Origin: Pluralibacter sp. UBA7423
Lineage (GTDB): Bacteria; Pseudomonadota; Gammaproteobacteria; Enterobacterales; Enterobacteriaceae
Assembly: GCA_002470465.1 (NCBI GenBank)
Contig: DKMD01000021.1
Coordinates: forward strand, 39,565-103,564
Length of the DNA stretch: 64,000 bases
Direction: 5' to 3'
In this document: one piece after another, positions 9,964 to 18,291 of the stretch
How the letters are laid out: every line of letters starts with the position of its first letter
Position numbering within the stretch: the stretch's first letter is position 1
Translations under genes and position numbers: made by a program
Notes under the pieces: model-generated
Told to the model about the DNA's origin: nothing
Seen by the model: only the letters and a program-made list of their open reading frames with translations
The model's database searches: none

Positions 9964-12537
9964 TTAGCTGCGTTGGTCTTCGTCCGGCTGCGTCATGGCA
10001 ATATTCTGTCGAGGCGTTTGATCGACGCCGTCACAAACCGTATTCACGCGTTCGAAGTTCTGACCGGAGCGGGGATGGCCCACGGTGAGGTCGAAACCGC
10101 AGGTAAATTTCTGCCGGCGTTCGCCCCAGCTGATGTTGAGACGATCTTTCCCTTCTTCCAGGCGGGCATAGATTTGGCCGCCCTGGGCCACTACGCCGAC
10201 GGCTTTACCCTGACCGTCGGTTACGGCGGCGCCGAATGGCAGCGCATCGCCTTCAGGCGTGGTGGCGCGAATCAGCACCATGCGGCCCTTATCGGTCGGG
10301 TAGTCGATTTTGACGATGGCACCCTGAGCCGGAGCAATCTGTTTGCTGGTGGTCTTAAGATCCACGTCAAACGGCAGTCCTTTCGGATCGATCGCCACTT
10401 CATTCACGCGGTATGGCGTCATATAGGGCACCAGCGCCAGGCCCCAGCGGTTAACCTCTACGCCCGGATAGCCTTCAACAGCGGCGCCCTTGGCATCTTT
10501 AGCAGAAACCACAGCCATGGTTGTCAGGCTGTCATACGGGCTTGCTACGACGCCGTCAGTCAGCGCCACGACGCTTCCTGACATGCCCACGGAGTAGCCG
10601 TGATAGTGCTCGCCCTTCGAGAAACTGCCGTTCAGCGTTGTATCGCGGAAGCGGTAGGCGCCATTGAGGTTGCTGGAGTAGCGGTTGTCGTAGTCGCGCC
10701 CTGCGGAAACGTTATAGGAGAGCTGATTGCGTTCCCCCAACTGCCCGCTCAGCCCCATCTGCGACATAACGCCGTTGTCGTCAATGGTGGTGTAGTTGTT
10801 AAGGGTTGGGCTATGGTCGCTGTGCCCCAACGGAACAGAGAAGTTCAGCAGGTATTGCGTCTCACGGACGTTGTCGCTGTCGGTGGTGCGGCTGATGGCC
10901 AGGCCGTAGCTGAGCCAGCGGTAGCTGTTGTTATAACCTACCTGGAACTGAGTATTGCTGCCGCTACGGTTCCAGTAATTCTCCTGGTAGCCGGAGACAT
11001 AGAGCTGTCCAAAGAGATCCCCAAGATCCTGGTTTACGGTCAGCGATACGCGGTTACGTGGACGGTCCAGCTTCTGCCAGGTCACATTGTCGTTGCCTTG
11101 CCTCAGGTGGTCGGACAGATAGACCGCATTATGCAGATCCAGATAGCCGGAAGAGGAAAAGCGGTAAGCCGCAAGCGAGAAGCTACTGTTGGTCGAGGAG
11201 ATAAATTTACTGTAGCTGGTACGCAGGCTCATCCCGTTATGCGATTCGCCTCGATCGGAAAAGCGGGTGCCGTTTACATCGAGGGAGATAGCGCCAATCG
11301 GGGTACCGAATGCGCTCCCGGCCATGCCTGAATAATAGAAATCAGTCGAGGTGGTGCCCAGGTAGGTGGTGACATAATTATTGATACCGCGCTTCCAGGT
11401 CCCCTGGAAGACGTAAGGCGCATCGGAAACGTTGATGTTTCGCAGCTTACCGGCCATCAGGCTGTAATTCGTACGGCCCGGACGCAGCAGCTCGGGAACA
11501 GAAGCGTAAGAGACGGAAAAGGTACTTTTCGAACCGTCAGCTTCCGTTACCGTCACCAGCAGATCGCCGCCGTAGCCGGTAGGATAGAGATCGTCGATCG
11601 AGAACTCACCCGGTGGGACCGATGTCTCGTAGATCACCTGACCGCGCTGTTTTACGGTGACTTTGGCGTTCGTTCGGGCAATACCGCGAATGTTTGGCGC
11701 GTAGCCGCGCATAGAGTCCGGCAGCATCTGCTCGGCGGTGCTAAGCTGAACGCCCCGATAGCTGAAAGAGTCGAACATCTCGCCGGAGGTATTGCCGTCC
11801 CCAACGAGCAGGCGGGAATTCCATGCCGCGATATCACGCTGCAGGTTAGTGGCGAAGCTGGTGTATTTTTCCTGGCCGCTGTTGTCCCAGCGATAGTTAC
11901 CCGCGTGCCTCAGCATCCACTCTCCGAGATTCAGCCCGCCCTTCACATCACCGAAGAATGACTGATAGTCATTCATCTGGCTGTGCTGCTCAAAGTAGGT
12001 TGCGCCATAGCTCAGATACAGCGCTTTCTCGCCGTAGGACCACATGGATGGTGGAACATATCCGCGCGCGCTCTGGCTGAGCCAGGCCTGTGGGATGGCG
12101 AGGTCGAGACGCATATCTGACGGACTGAAGCGGGCGCTGGCACCCGGCACGATGGACTCAAGCGTCGGGCAACCGTCAGGCTGCGTCAGCGACGCTTCAG
12201 CCTCCGGGGTCAGGCGAGTGTGGTTAAGGCCGATTCGGGTAGCGAGATCGTTGCTAATACAGAGGCGAGATTTGCCGCCAACGTTACGCACCTTTACCTC
12301 GGCGCGATCGAGCAGCCTGCCATTCAGGTATACGTCCGGCTGATAGTCTCCTGCTTCAATGCGGTATTCCCCGTTGAAGCGGGAAATATCCACTTCCTGT
12401 CCGGCGGCATTATCCAGAAAATCGGCGTTAAAATTCACATCGGCAAAAACCTGAGGTGCAGCGATGCCGCCAATAACAGAAATCACGCCGAGCGCCAGCT
12501 GTGATAATTTGAATCTGTGAGAAATAAGAAATTTCAT
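9964..12537 (-). CDS. fimbrial outer membrane usher (FimD/PapC family)
   Basis: A protein of about 857 residues that forms the outer-membrane assembly pore for the pilus. After a signal peptide (ending PQVFA) come the usher N-domain (DVNFNADFLD, DISRFNGEY), the β-barrel and plug (YLSYGATYFEQHS, then PPGEFSIDDLYPTGYGGDL), and C-terminal domains with a late Cys pair (FTCGFDL and NTVCDG). I chose the ATG at 12537 because GGAT precedes it at a normal distance. An in-frame ATG at 12549 is possible. The gene lies 28 bases after the chaperone stop. Confidence 0.93.
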   Translation of the reverse strand: MKFLISHRFKLSQLALGVISVIGGIAAPQVFADVNFNADFLDNAAGQEVDISRFNGEYRIEAGDYQPDVYLNGRLLDRAEVKVRNVGGKSRLCISNDLATRIGLNHTRLTPEAEASLTQPDGCPTLESIVPGASARFSPSDMRLDLAIPQAWLSQSARGYVPPSMWSYGEKALYLSYGATYFEQHSQMNDYQSFFGDVKGGLNLGEWMLRHAGNYRWDNSGQEKYTSFATNLQRDIAAWNSRLLVGDGNTSGEMFDSFSYRGVQLSTAEQMLPDSMRGYAPNIRGIARTNAKVTVKQRGQVIYETSVPPGEFSIDDLYPTGYGGDLLVTVTEADGSKSTFSVSYASVPELLRPGRTNYSLMAGKLRNINVSDAPYVFQGTWKRGINNYVTTYLGTTSTDFYYSGMAGSAFGTPIGAISLDVNGTRFSDRGESHNGMSLRTSYSKFISSTNSSFSLAAYRFSSSGYLDLHNAVYLSDHLRQGNDNVTWQKLDRPRNRVSLTVNQDLGDLFGQLYVSGYQENYWNRSGSNTQFQVGYNNSYRWLSYGLAISRTTDSDNVRETQYLLNFSVPLGHSDHSPTLNNYTTIDDNGVMSQMGLSGQLGERNQLSYNVSAGRDYDNRYSSNLNGAYRFRDTTLNGSFSKGEHYHGYSVGMSGSVVALTDGVVASPYDSLTTMAVVSAKDAKGAAVEGYPGVEVNRWGLALVPYMTPYRVNEVAIDPKGLPFDVDLKTTSKQIAPAQGAIVKIDYPTDKGRMVLIRATTPEGDALPFGAAVTDGQGKAVGVVAQGGQIYARLEEGKDRLNISWGERRQKFTCGFDLTVGHPRSGQNFERVNTVCDGVDQTPRQNIAMTQPDEDQRS

Positions 12538-12565
12538 AGTCACATCCATGCACAGAAATGAATAG

Positions 12566-13270
12566 CTACCCTTTTTTCAGCTGCGCTTTTACCGTGCCGC
12601 CATAATCATTGAGATAGCTAAAAGTAATGTTGTTAGTTCCAGGATTGCTGCCTAATTTAAAATTATGGGAAGAGAATGGCGCAATCATTGCACCCTGGAT
12701 ACCGCTTCCTTCCGTACTGTTGGCAGTCAAATAGATCTTCGTTATCGTTATATTAAATGGCGTTGGGTTTTTGACTTCAATACAGGTGCTGCATGAACCC
12801 ACAGACCAGGTTAATTTATCTACGGCATCAGTATAGGATTCGGATTTCATCGCCTGCGGGCGGAAGAAAAGCTTAATGCGCGAACGGAACGCCATTTGTA
12901 CGTTGTTGCCATGAGCATTTTCTGGATTGGGTGGAATATCCAACACGTTCAGATAAAAAACGGACTCCCGGTCTGCCGGAAGATTTTGACCAGTATATGA
13001 GATACGTAGCGTTTGCCCTTGTTTAGGCTCAACCCGAAATACCGGCGGCAATATCACGAAAGGTACGTCGATTTGATTAACCTTTGCGGAACTGTTGCCT
13101 TTGTCAATCCACGTCTGGACGAGGGATGATTTATTTCCTTCATTATTCAGGCGCAGCGTGATTTCTTTTTCACTTTCAGGATATACCACGCGGGTGCCGT
13201 TGATAACAATACCAGCCTGAGCAACCGAAGAAGAGAGAATTAATAAAAGCAGGAAATTCAAAGCGCGCAT
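12566..13270 (-). CDS. periplasmic fimbrial chaperone (PapD family)
   Basis: The 234-residue product starts with a signal peptide (MRALNFLLLLILSSSVAQA). It shows the immunoglobulin-like PapD fold: GIVINGTRVVYPESEKEITL at the mature N-terminus, the PPVFRVEP segment, the YLNVLDIPP motif and the basic FRSRIKLFFRP strand. Such chaperones fold pilins by donor-strand complementation and deliver them to the usher. A Cys pair (SCSTC, about residues 160-163) sits in the C-terminal domain. The gene lies between the major pilin and the usher. Confidence 0.94.
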   Translation of the reverse strand: MRALNFLLLLILSSSVAQAGIVINGTRVVYPESEKEITLRLNNEGNKSSLVQTWIDKGNSSAKVNQIDVPFVILPPVFRVEPKQGQTLRISYTGQNLPADRESVFYLNVLDIPPNPENAHGNNVQMAFRSRIKLFFRPQAMKSESYTDAVDKLTWSVGSCSTCIEVKNPTPFNITITKIYLTANSTEGSGIQGAMIAPFSSHNFKLGSNPGTNNITFSYLNDYGGTVKAQLKKG

Positions 13271-13302
13271 GTTTCAGGAATCCCTGGATAATATCCATAA
13301 AC

Positions 13303-13327
13303 AACAGGGAACGAAGCGTTCCCTGTT
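13303..13327 (-). other. strong hairpin between pilin and chaperone genes
   Basis: An 11-bp perfect stem (13303-13313 with 13317-13327) and a 3-base loop lie 21 bases after the pilin stop. Only a short T stretch follows. Such intercistronic hairpins in pilus operons commonly stabilise pilin mRNA or attenuate readthrough, giving more major subunit than assembly proteins. That role is inferred here. Confidence 0.6.
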
Positions 13328-13348
13328 AAATTAAATCAACGCTGATTC

Positions 13349-13891
13349 TTATTCGTAATCGATGGAATAAGTTACAGATGAAGCCACTTTACCTGCAGTA
13401 GATGCACCGGTAGCGTAGTAACGAGCCTGGTAAATCAGGTCAGCAGCGCCGCTGTTCAGCGGAGTCGCTGCGTTAGCACGCTGGCTGTCGTTACCTGCTT
13501 CCAGAACCACGTCAGCATCGTTCAGGAGCTGGATCTGTACGTTTTTAGCGCCGTCGGTCAGGGTATTGTTCAGACGACCGGTTGCTGCATCAACGGTAGC
13601 GCCAGATTCAAAGTAGGCACGCACGTTAGAGTCGGTTGGAGTACAGCCGGTCAGGTGCATAACGAAATTAGTTGCCCCAGCGAATTCACCCGGTGCTGCC
13701 AGCTGAGTAACAGGCAGTTTCGGCAGGTTAACGGTAGAATCACCGGTTGCGCTGTCGTCAACGGTCACTTTACAGGTGGCAGCAGTCAGTTCACCGTTGA
13801 TGGTGATTGTACCAACCGGCGCTGCGGATACCGCGCTTGCAGACAGACCCATTCCCATAACAACTAAAGAAGCGATAATTGCCTTTTTCAT
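13349..13891 (-). CDS. major fimbrial subunit (type 1-like pilin)
   Basis: The 180-residue product has a signal peptide (MKKAIIASLVVMGMGLSASA, cleaved about residue 23). Typical pilin features follow: GTITINGELTAATCKV at the start of the fold, a second Cys in MHLTGCTPTD, and the C-terminal β-zipper YSIDYE with penultimate Tyr-Glu. The start at 13891 is set by AAAAGGA seven bases upstream. An extended frame to 13924 begins inside a palindrome and is unlikely. It is the first structural gene of a four-gene pilus operon preceded by two exported-peptide genes. Confidence 0.92.
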   Translation of the reverse strand: MKKAIIASLVVMGMGLSASAVSAAPVGTITINGELTAATCKVTVDDSATGDSTVNLPKLPVTQLAAPGEFAGATNFVMHLTGCTPTDSNVRAYFESGATVDAATGRLNNTLTDGAKNVQIQLLNDADVVLEAGNDSQRANAATPLNSGAADLIYQARYYATGASTAGKVASSVTYSIDYE

Positions 13892-13917
13892 ATAAATCCT
13901 TTTTGTATGAATAGCGA

Positions 13918-13933
13918 TCCCCATGCATGGGGA
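13918..13933. promoter_or_regulatory. 16-bp perfect palindrome upstream of the pilin gene
   Basis: TCCCCATGCATGGGGA is a perfect palindrome 27 bases upstream of the pilin start. It could be an operator for a dimeric regulator or a leader hairpin. It is the second of two perfect palindromes in the 94-base pilin leader. Confidence 0.5.
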
Positions 13934-13962
13934 ATTGCATTTTCATTGATAGTGTGAAATTA

Positions 13963-13982
13963 AAAGGGATAATTATCCCTTT
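13963..13982. terminator. 20-bp perfect palindrome between peptide 2 and pilin genes
   Basis: AAAGGGATAATTATCCCTTT begins 4 bases after the peptide 2 stop. As RNA on the minus strand it forms a hairpin followed by TTAATTT, so it may act as an attenuator between the peptide genes and the pilin. As DNA it could equally be a regulator site. Confidence 0.5.
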
Positions 13983-13985
13983 AAC

Positions 13986-14243
13986 TTATTTCCCGGAGAG
14001 AAACTTAATTCCGGTTGCGACGGCTGCGGCAATAGTTACCAGACCAGTAACCAGTGCCAGGCCGTATTCGTCGCCCTTGCCTGTAGCCTGTGAAGGCTTA
14101 GTCGGGCCAGCAGACCAGCCCGGTTCAATAGCACCGGTATCAGAATCTGAACCGAAAATACCATGACGGAAAAAGTTCAGAATATCTGAAGTTAAGCTGC
14201 CGCCTGCCACTTCCTGCAGGTCTTTATTCTTTATCTCTTTCAT
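13986..14243 (-). CDS. double-glycine-leader peptide 2 (class II microcin-like precursor)
   Basis: An 85-residue precursor whose leader MKEIKNKDLQEVAGG is 15 residues with a canonical Gly-Gly cleavage site. The predicted mature part has 70 residues: an amphipathic start (SLTSDILNFFRHG), a polar Pro/Ser/Gly middle, and a hydrophobic helix near the end (LALVTGLVTIAAAVATGI). That helix could insert into a membrane. It lies 16 bases downstream of peptide 3, so the two are probably translated from one message. It has no cysteines and no Ser/Gly-rich siderophore-type tail. Being leader-bearing and adjacent to peptide 3, it could be half of a two-peptide system. The function is not known. Confidence 0.78.
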   Translation of the reverse strand: MKEIKNKDLQEVAGGSLTSDILNFFRHGIFGSDSDTGAIEPGWSAGPTKPSQATGKGDEYGLALVTGLVTIAAAVATGIKFLSGK

Positions 14244-14259
14244 AATGGTTTACTCTGAA

Positions 14260-14577
14260 TCAAACTTTAGGAGTCGGGATCGTGTGATCGAACCACTGAT
14301 CGGTAGAGTTATTGAATGCTTCGAGAGTCTTATCCCAGCCGTTTACCAGACCATAGGTAAAGCCAGTGATTGCCCCCTGAACACCACCGATCACCATAGT
14401 GACGGCAGCTGCGATGGCGCCAACGCCCAGAATACCGCCGGTGCTCCCGCCGGAAACGCCGCCTTTTGCCAGGCCAACGTTGATTCCGGTGATAGAGCCG
14501 AGGATGCCCGCGCCCAGAGTGTCAAAGAAGCCAGCACCCGCTACTTCGTTAATTTCAGAGATCTGCAGTTCACGCAT
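14260..14577 (-). CDS. double-glycine-leader peptide 3 (class II microcin-like precursor)
   Basis: A 105-residue precursor with AAGGA seven bases before its ATG. The leader MRELQISEINEVAGA (15 residues, Gly-Ala end) is very close to that of peptide 1. The predicted mature 90 residues contain a long Gly-rich hydrophobic segment (GGILGVGAIAAAVTMVIGG) with repeated GxxxG-type spacing and an aromatic, acidic C-terminal part (NGWDKTLEAFNNSTDQWFDH). That pattern is common in pore-forming class II bacteriocins. It is the first gene after a strong predicted promoter and starts the peptide-fimbria operon. Export through the adjacent C39 transporter is inferred. Confidence 0.8.
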   Translation of the reverse strand: MRELQISEINEVAGAGFFDTLGAGILGSITGINVGLAKGGVSGGSTGGILGVGAIAAAVTMVIGGVQGAITGFTYGLVNGWDKTLEAFNNSTDQWFDHTIPTPKV

Positions 14578-14645
14578 TTTTTATTCCTTAAAAAATAAAT
14601 TAATCAATTCTGCAAGCACCCGATGACTTCGCTGCCTGTAAAGTG

Positions 14646-14675
14646 ATTATAAAGAAGCGGGGCTGACGCCCTCAA
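14646..14675 (-). promoter_or_regulatory. σ70-type promoter of the peptide-fimbria operon
   Basis: On the minus strand a perfect TATAAT (14646-14651) lies 18 bases from TTGAGG (14670-14675). Transcription would start near 14640, leaving a leader of about 63 bases before peptide 3. It lies between the exporter terminator and the first peptide gene, so it would drive the peptides and the pilus genes separately from the exporter genes. Confidence 0.6.
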
Positions 14676-14788
14676 TAGATTAACTTCTAATGTATCCTGG
14701 GCTTTTTTAATAGAGGAGGAAATAATCTTATATTAATTGTGTGGGTAAGTGATTTTGGGGAGGGGGTAAATACAGGGGTATGTTATTT

Positions 14789-14813
14789 AAAAAACGCAGG
14801 CCATTGGCCTGCG
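14789..14813 (-). terminator. Rho-independent terminator after the exporter operon
   Basis: An 8-bp GC-rich stem (14795-14802 with 14806-14813), a 3-base loop and a run of six T on the minus strand lie 25 bases after the ABC exporter stop. This is a strong intrinsic terminator separating the secretion genes from the peptide-fimbria operon. Confidence 0.8.
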
Positions 14814-14838
14814 TTGATGTTAATAATAAACTCTGTAA

Positions 14839-16980
14839 TTATTCAAGCGAGTTTTCGAATTGCTGATGTGTAAGCTCCTGAATACCTTCCCGGCTCAGCA
14901 GAATAATACGATCCGCACTGCGGATGGTTTCCGGCCGATGTGCGATAATAATACGGGTGATATTCATCTGCCTGATAGCATTATTAATGGCGCTTTCGCG
15001 CGCAACGTCGAGATGACTGGTGGCCTCATCAAGAATCAGGAGGTCAGGATCGCGATAGAGTGCGCGCGCCAGCAGCACACGCTGGATCTGTCCGCCGGAC
15101 AGCGACGAGCCCATATCGCCCACAAGGCTGTTATAGCCCATCGCCATCGCCATAATTTCTTCATGGATCTGGGCGAGCTTTGCCGCCCGCTCCACTTTCT
15201 GCTGGTCGTAGTGGGAATCAAAGAAGCTGATGTTATCGCTTAACGAACCCGCGAACAGGATGTCATCCTGCATAACGCTGCCGATGCGCTCGCGATACCA
15301 GCTCATACCCAGCTTGCGGATGTCCTGGCCGTTAACCTCAATCGTACCGGAGGCCGGCTTGAGCAGGCCGAGCAGCAGCTTAACCAGCGTCGATTTCCCC
15401 TGGCCTGAGGGACCGATAATGGCGACCGACTCACCAGCGTTAATGGCCAGGCTGTAGTTTTCCAGCACCCAGGGTTCGGTCAACGCGTAGCGAAAAGAGA
15501 TATTGTTGACCTGCACCGAAAAAGCTTCACGGCTGGCGCTGGAAGGGAGTGACACGCTGTTGTCCATATCGGTTTCCTTATCTGACAGTACGATGTCTGC
15601 CAGACGCTCGCCGTGAAGCCGCAGCATCCAGAACTCGATAACGGCGTTGATTAGCCCGGTTGCGCGGCTGATAAACTGATCGGAGAAGCTGGAAAAGGCG
15701 ATCAGCATCCCGCCCGTAAAATGACCGTCGAGCACCTGAAGGGCCGCCAGCCAGATCAGCACCACGCGGCCGACGCCGGAAATCACCCCCTGCAGGGTGC
15801 TGAAGCCGATGCTCAGGCGCTGGATGTGAATACCTTTATTGGTTGCCTCAACCAGCTCGTTGGCGTAGGTGGAAACGCGCATCTCCTGCTTATTGCTTAG
15901 TTTGACGGCCTGTACGCCGCGAATGGACTCCAGCAGCTGCGACTGGGCGCGGGCGTTAGCGATAAGCTGATCTTCGTTTGCCTGGCGGAACGGGCGGAAA
16001 GATATCCAGCGAATAATGATATAAATCGCCAACATGCCCAGCACGACCCAGGTCAGCTCCATGCTGTAGGCAAACAGCATGCACAGCGTCACCACGGCCA
16101 TGACGCCGTCGAGAATAGAGGAGATAAAACGGCTGGTCAGCGTACTCTGAATCGTACCGATAGAGCCAAAACGCGACACGATATCTCCGGTGTGGCGCTC
16201 TTCAAACCATGACATAGGCAGGCCCAGCAGGTGAGAACAGACGTTTGCCGACCACTGCACGCTCAGCATGCTGGAAAACCAGGTGGTGACCCAGGAGCGA
16301 ATTGCCGTGATGGCGCTTTGCAGCACAACAACGGCAATAAAGGCGCTGCCGAGCAGCGTCAGCAAATCTTTGTCTGCGGACGGTAGCACCTGATCCATCA
16401 CCCATTGGGTATAGAAAGGCGACAGCAGCGAAAAAAGCTCCAGCCCGATGGAGAGGATCAGTACCTGCATAAAGGCGGAGCGGATCCCGCTTACGTTGCC
16501 GATGAGCTTCATCATCGACAGGGATTCTTTTTCCTCTTTTTTCTCGAAGCTTGCCGCTGGCAGCAGCTCAAGCGCCACGCCGGTAAAGGATTTTGAAACC
16601 TCCTCAAGCGGCACCTCACGGCGACCCCTGGCGGGATCGTGGATAATGATTTTCTTTTTGGTTACTGCCTTGAGGACCACGAAGTGGTTCATGTCCCAGT
16701 GCAGAATGCAGGGCATACGCAGCTTGTGCAGCTCGTCAATTTCCAGACGCAGCGCGCGGCTCGCCAGGCCAAGCTGATGTGAAACCAGCATCACGTCGCC
16801 CAGCGTCGCGCCCTTCAGTGAGGTCGAGAAGCGGCGGCGCAGGGTGATCATGTCGATTTTATGGCCGTAGTAGTTGGCAATCATGCCCACGCAGGTCAGA
16901 CCGCACTCTGCCGCCTGAGTTTGCTGGATAACCGGCAGCTTCTTGCGCCAGGAAAAATTCAGTTTATTGTGCAGATTCAT
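14839..16980 (-). CDS. peptidase C39-containing ABC exporter (CvaB-like)
   Basis: A 713-residue inner-membrane exporter that would cleave double-glycine leaders and secrete the mature peptides with ATP. The N-terminal C39 peptidase has the Cys motif AECGLTC (catalytic Cys26), His99 (WDMNHFVVLK) and Asp115 (IHDPARG), so the protease triad is complete. A transmembrane domain follows (about 160-450). The ATPase domain has Walker A GPSGQGKST (523-531), signature LSGGQ (627-631), Walker B LLILDEA (647-653) and switch His681. It lies 31 bases downstream of the HlyD-like gene. Its nearest plausible substrates are the three leader peptides downstream. Confidence 0.95.
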   Translation of the reverse strand: MNLHNKLNFSWRKKLPVIQQTQAAECGLTCVGMIANYYGHKIDMITLRRRFSTSLKGATLGDVMLVSHQLGLASRALRLEIDELHKLRMPCILHWDMNHFVVLKAVTKKKIIIHDPARGRREVPLEEVSKSFTGVALELLPAASFEKKEEKESLSMMKLIGNVSGIRSAFMQVLILSIGLELFSLLSPFYTQWVMDQVLPSADKDLLTLLGSAFIAVVVLQSAITAIRSWVTTWFSSMLSVQWSANVCSHLLGLPMSWFEERHTGDIVSRFGSIGTIQSTLTSRFISSILDGVMAVVTLCMLFAYSMELTWVVLGMLAIYIIIRWISFRPFRQANEDQLIANARAQSQLLESIRGVQAVKLSNKQEMRVSTYANELVEATNKGIHIQRLSIGFSTLQGVISGVGRVVLIWLAALQVLDGHFTGGMLIAFSSFSDQFISRATGLINAVIEFWMLRLHGERLADIVLSDKETDMDNSVSLPSSASREAFSVQVNNISFRYALTEPWVLENYSLAINAGESVAIIGPSGQGKSTLVKLLLGLLKPASGTIEVNGQDIRKLGMSWYRERIGSVMQDDILFAGSLSDNISFFDSHYDQQKVERAAKLAQIHEEIMAMAMGYNSLVGDMGSSLSGGQIQRVLLARALYRDPDLLILDEATSHLDVARESAINNAIRQMNITRIIIAHRPETIRSADRIILLSREGIQELTHQQFENSLE

Positions 16981-17011
16981 TTTTTATTCATGCTCTTATC
17001 AGTTGTCGCAA

Positions 17012-18271
17012 TCAGGCAGAAGTACTACGGCTCAGGGCATAGAGTGGCTCAAGCACCCACTCATACAGGCGGCGTTTATCGATCAGGAAGTCCGCCTCGA
17101 CGGCGCTGCCCGGCAGCAGCCGCTGCTCGCGGCCGTAGGCATGAACAAACTGCTTATCGAGCCTGACCTTAACCAGGTAGTGCTGTTCCTGAACCTGATT
17201 GTTGCCGGTAATCTGGGCGACCTCCTGCGGCGAGAGGGCCACGCGGGATATTTCCGTTACCCGGCCATACTGCTGGCCGAATTTTTGCCAGGGATACGCC
17301 TGATATCGCAGTACGACCCTTTGTCCGGGACGGATAAAGCCGATTGCCCGGCTGCTGACCATGATGCGTGCCTGTAGCTCGGTATTTTCGGGCAGCAGCG
17401 ATGCCAGCGTCTGGCCCTGGCTGACAATTTGCCCGCGCTTCACCACCACCGAAGCCACCGTGGCTTTCTGCGGCGCGTCAAACACCACCGAGCGGCGGGA
17501 TTCGTTTTCGATCATGCTCTGGCGCAGTTCCGCCATTCGACGGGCGATATCGTTAGCCTGATTCAGCTCGTTGATCGGTTGCTCGCGGATCTGCTGTAGC
17601 GTCTGGGTGAGCTGCTGTTGCAGGTCAATACGCTGCCTGGCTACGTCCTGAATACGTGACTCGGCCTCAAGGCGCTGGGTTTCCTGCTCTTCGACCTGGC
17701 TGTTAGAGGCGTAGCCTTCCCCGCGCATCATTTTCAGCTTGTCCACTTTCTCCGCCGTCAGGCGCATCTGCTTAACGCGACTGCTGCTGATATCCGCAAG
17801 GCTTTTGATCTGCTGTTCGAGCAGGCTGCGCTTGTCCAGCAGCCCTTTACGGGTTTCTACGGACAGGGCATCCAGGTTCTCACGCTCCTTTTGCAGGACC
17901 TTAAGCTGTAAATCCAGCTGCTGGGCGATGCTCTCTCTGGTCTGACCCATACGGGTGGCGACTTCCGATGACACGGTCACCAGCGGAGCGCCTTTGTTTA
18001 CGCTGTCGCCCTCCTGGATAGTGAGATCCGTTACGGTGCCGGTGTTCATCGCCACGATATCCATAACCCCTTCAATGGGGATTAATGCTCCGGTGGCGTT
18101 CTCACGTTTGGTATAGGTACCGAAAATGCAGAAGGCGAGCGTAACGAGGGTGACCAGCGCAACAAGGCTGATAATGACCCAGCGATAGGGCGGGCAGTAA
18201 AGCGCTACGCTACCGATTGACTTTGACTTGTTCGCGTCAAGCGCTTCCTGGCGAAATAATGATTCAGACAT
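17012..18271 (-). CDS. HlyD/CvaA-family periplasmic adaptor of the type I secretion system
   Basis: The 419-residue product has a short cytoplasmic tail and one transmembrane helix (VIISLVALVTLVTLAFCIFG, about residues 32-51). A lipoyl half-motif (GTVTDLTIQEGDSV), a long coiled coil (about 110-240), and a second lipoyl/β-barrel part (ATVASVVVKRGQIVSQGQTL) follow. This is the membrane-fusion architecture that links an inner-membrane ABC exporter to an outer-membrane TolC-type duct. It sits between the TolC-like gene (20-base gap) and the C39 exporter (31-base gap), matching CvaA of the colicin V system. Confidence 0.94.
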   Translation of the reverse strand: MSESLFRQEALDANKSKSIGSVALYCPPYRWVIISLVALVTLVTLAFCIFGTYTKRENATGALIPIEGVMDIVAMNTGTVTDLTIQEGDSVNKGAPLVTVSSEVATRMGQTRESIAQQLDLQLKVLQKERENLDALSVETRKGLLDKRSLLEQQIKSLADISSSRVKQMRLTAEKVDKLKMMRGEGYASNSQVEEQETQRLEAESRIQDVARQRIDLQQQLTQTLQQIREQPINELNQANDIARRMAELRQSMIENESRRSVVFDAPQKATVASVVVKRGQIVSQGQTLASLLPENTELQARIMVSSRAIGFIRPGQRVVLRYQAYPWQKFGQQYGRVTEISRVALSPQEVAQITGNNQVQEQHYLVKVRLDKQFVHAYGREQRLLPGSAVEADFLIDKRRLYEWVLEPLYALSRSTSA

Positions 18272-18291
18272 TCAGAGAGTCCATGTAGGGT

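Noticed and set aside
9850..11331. Two plus-strand frames of 243 codons each within the usher region
   Set aside because: They are antisense to the usher and adhesin genes, whose families are clear, and the products look like reverse-complement artefacts.
13349..13924. Longer pilin start at 13924
   Set aside because: It begins inside a palindrome, lacks a ribosome site and would put 11 residues before a normal signal peptide.
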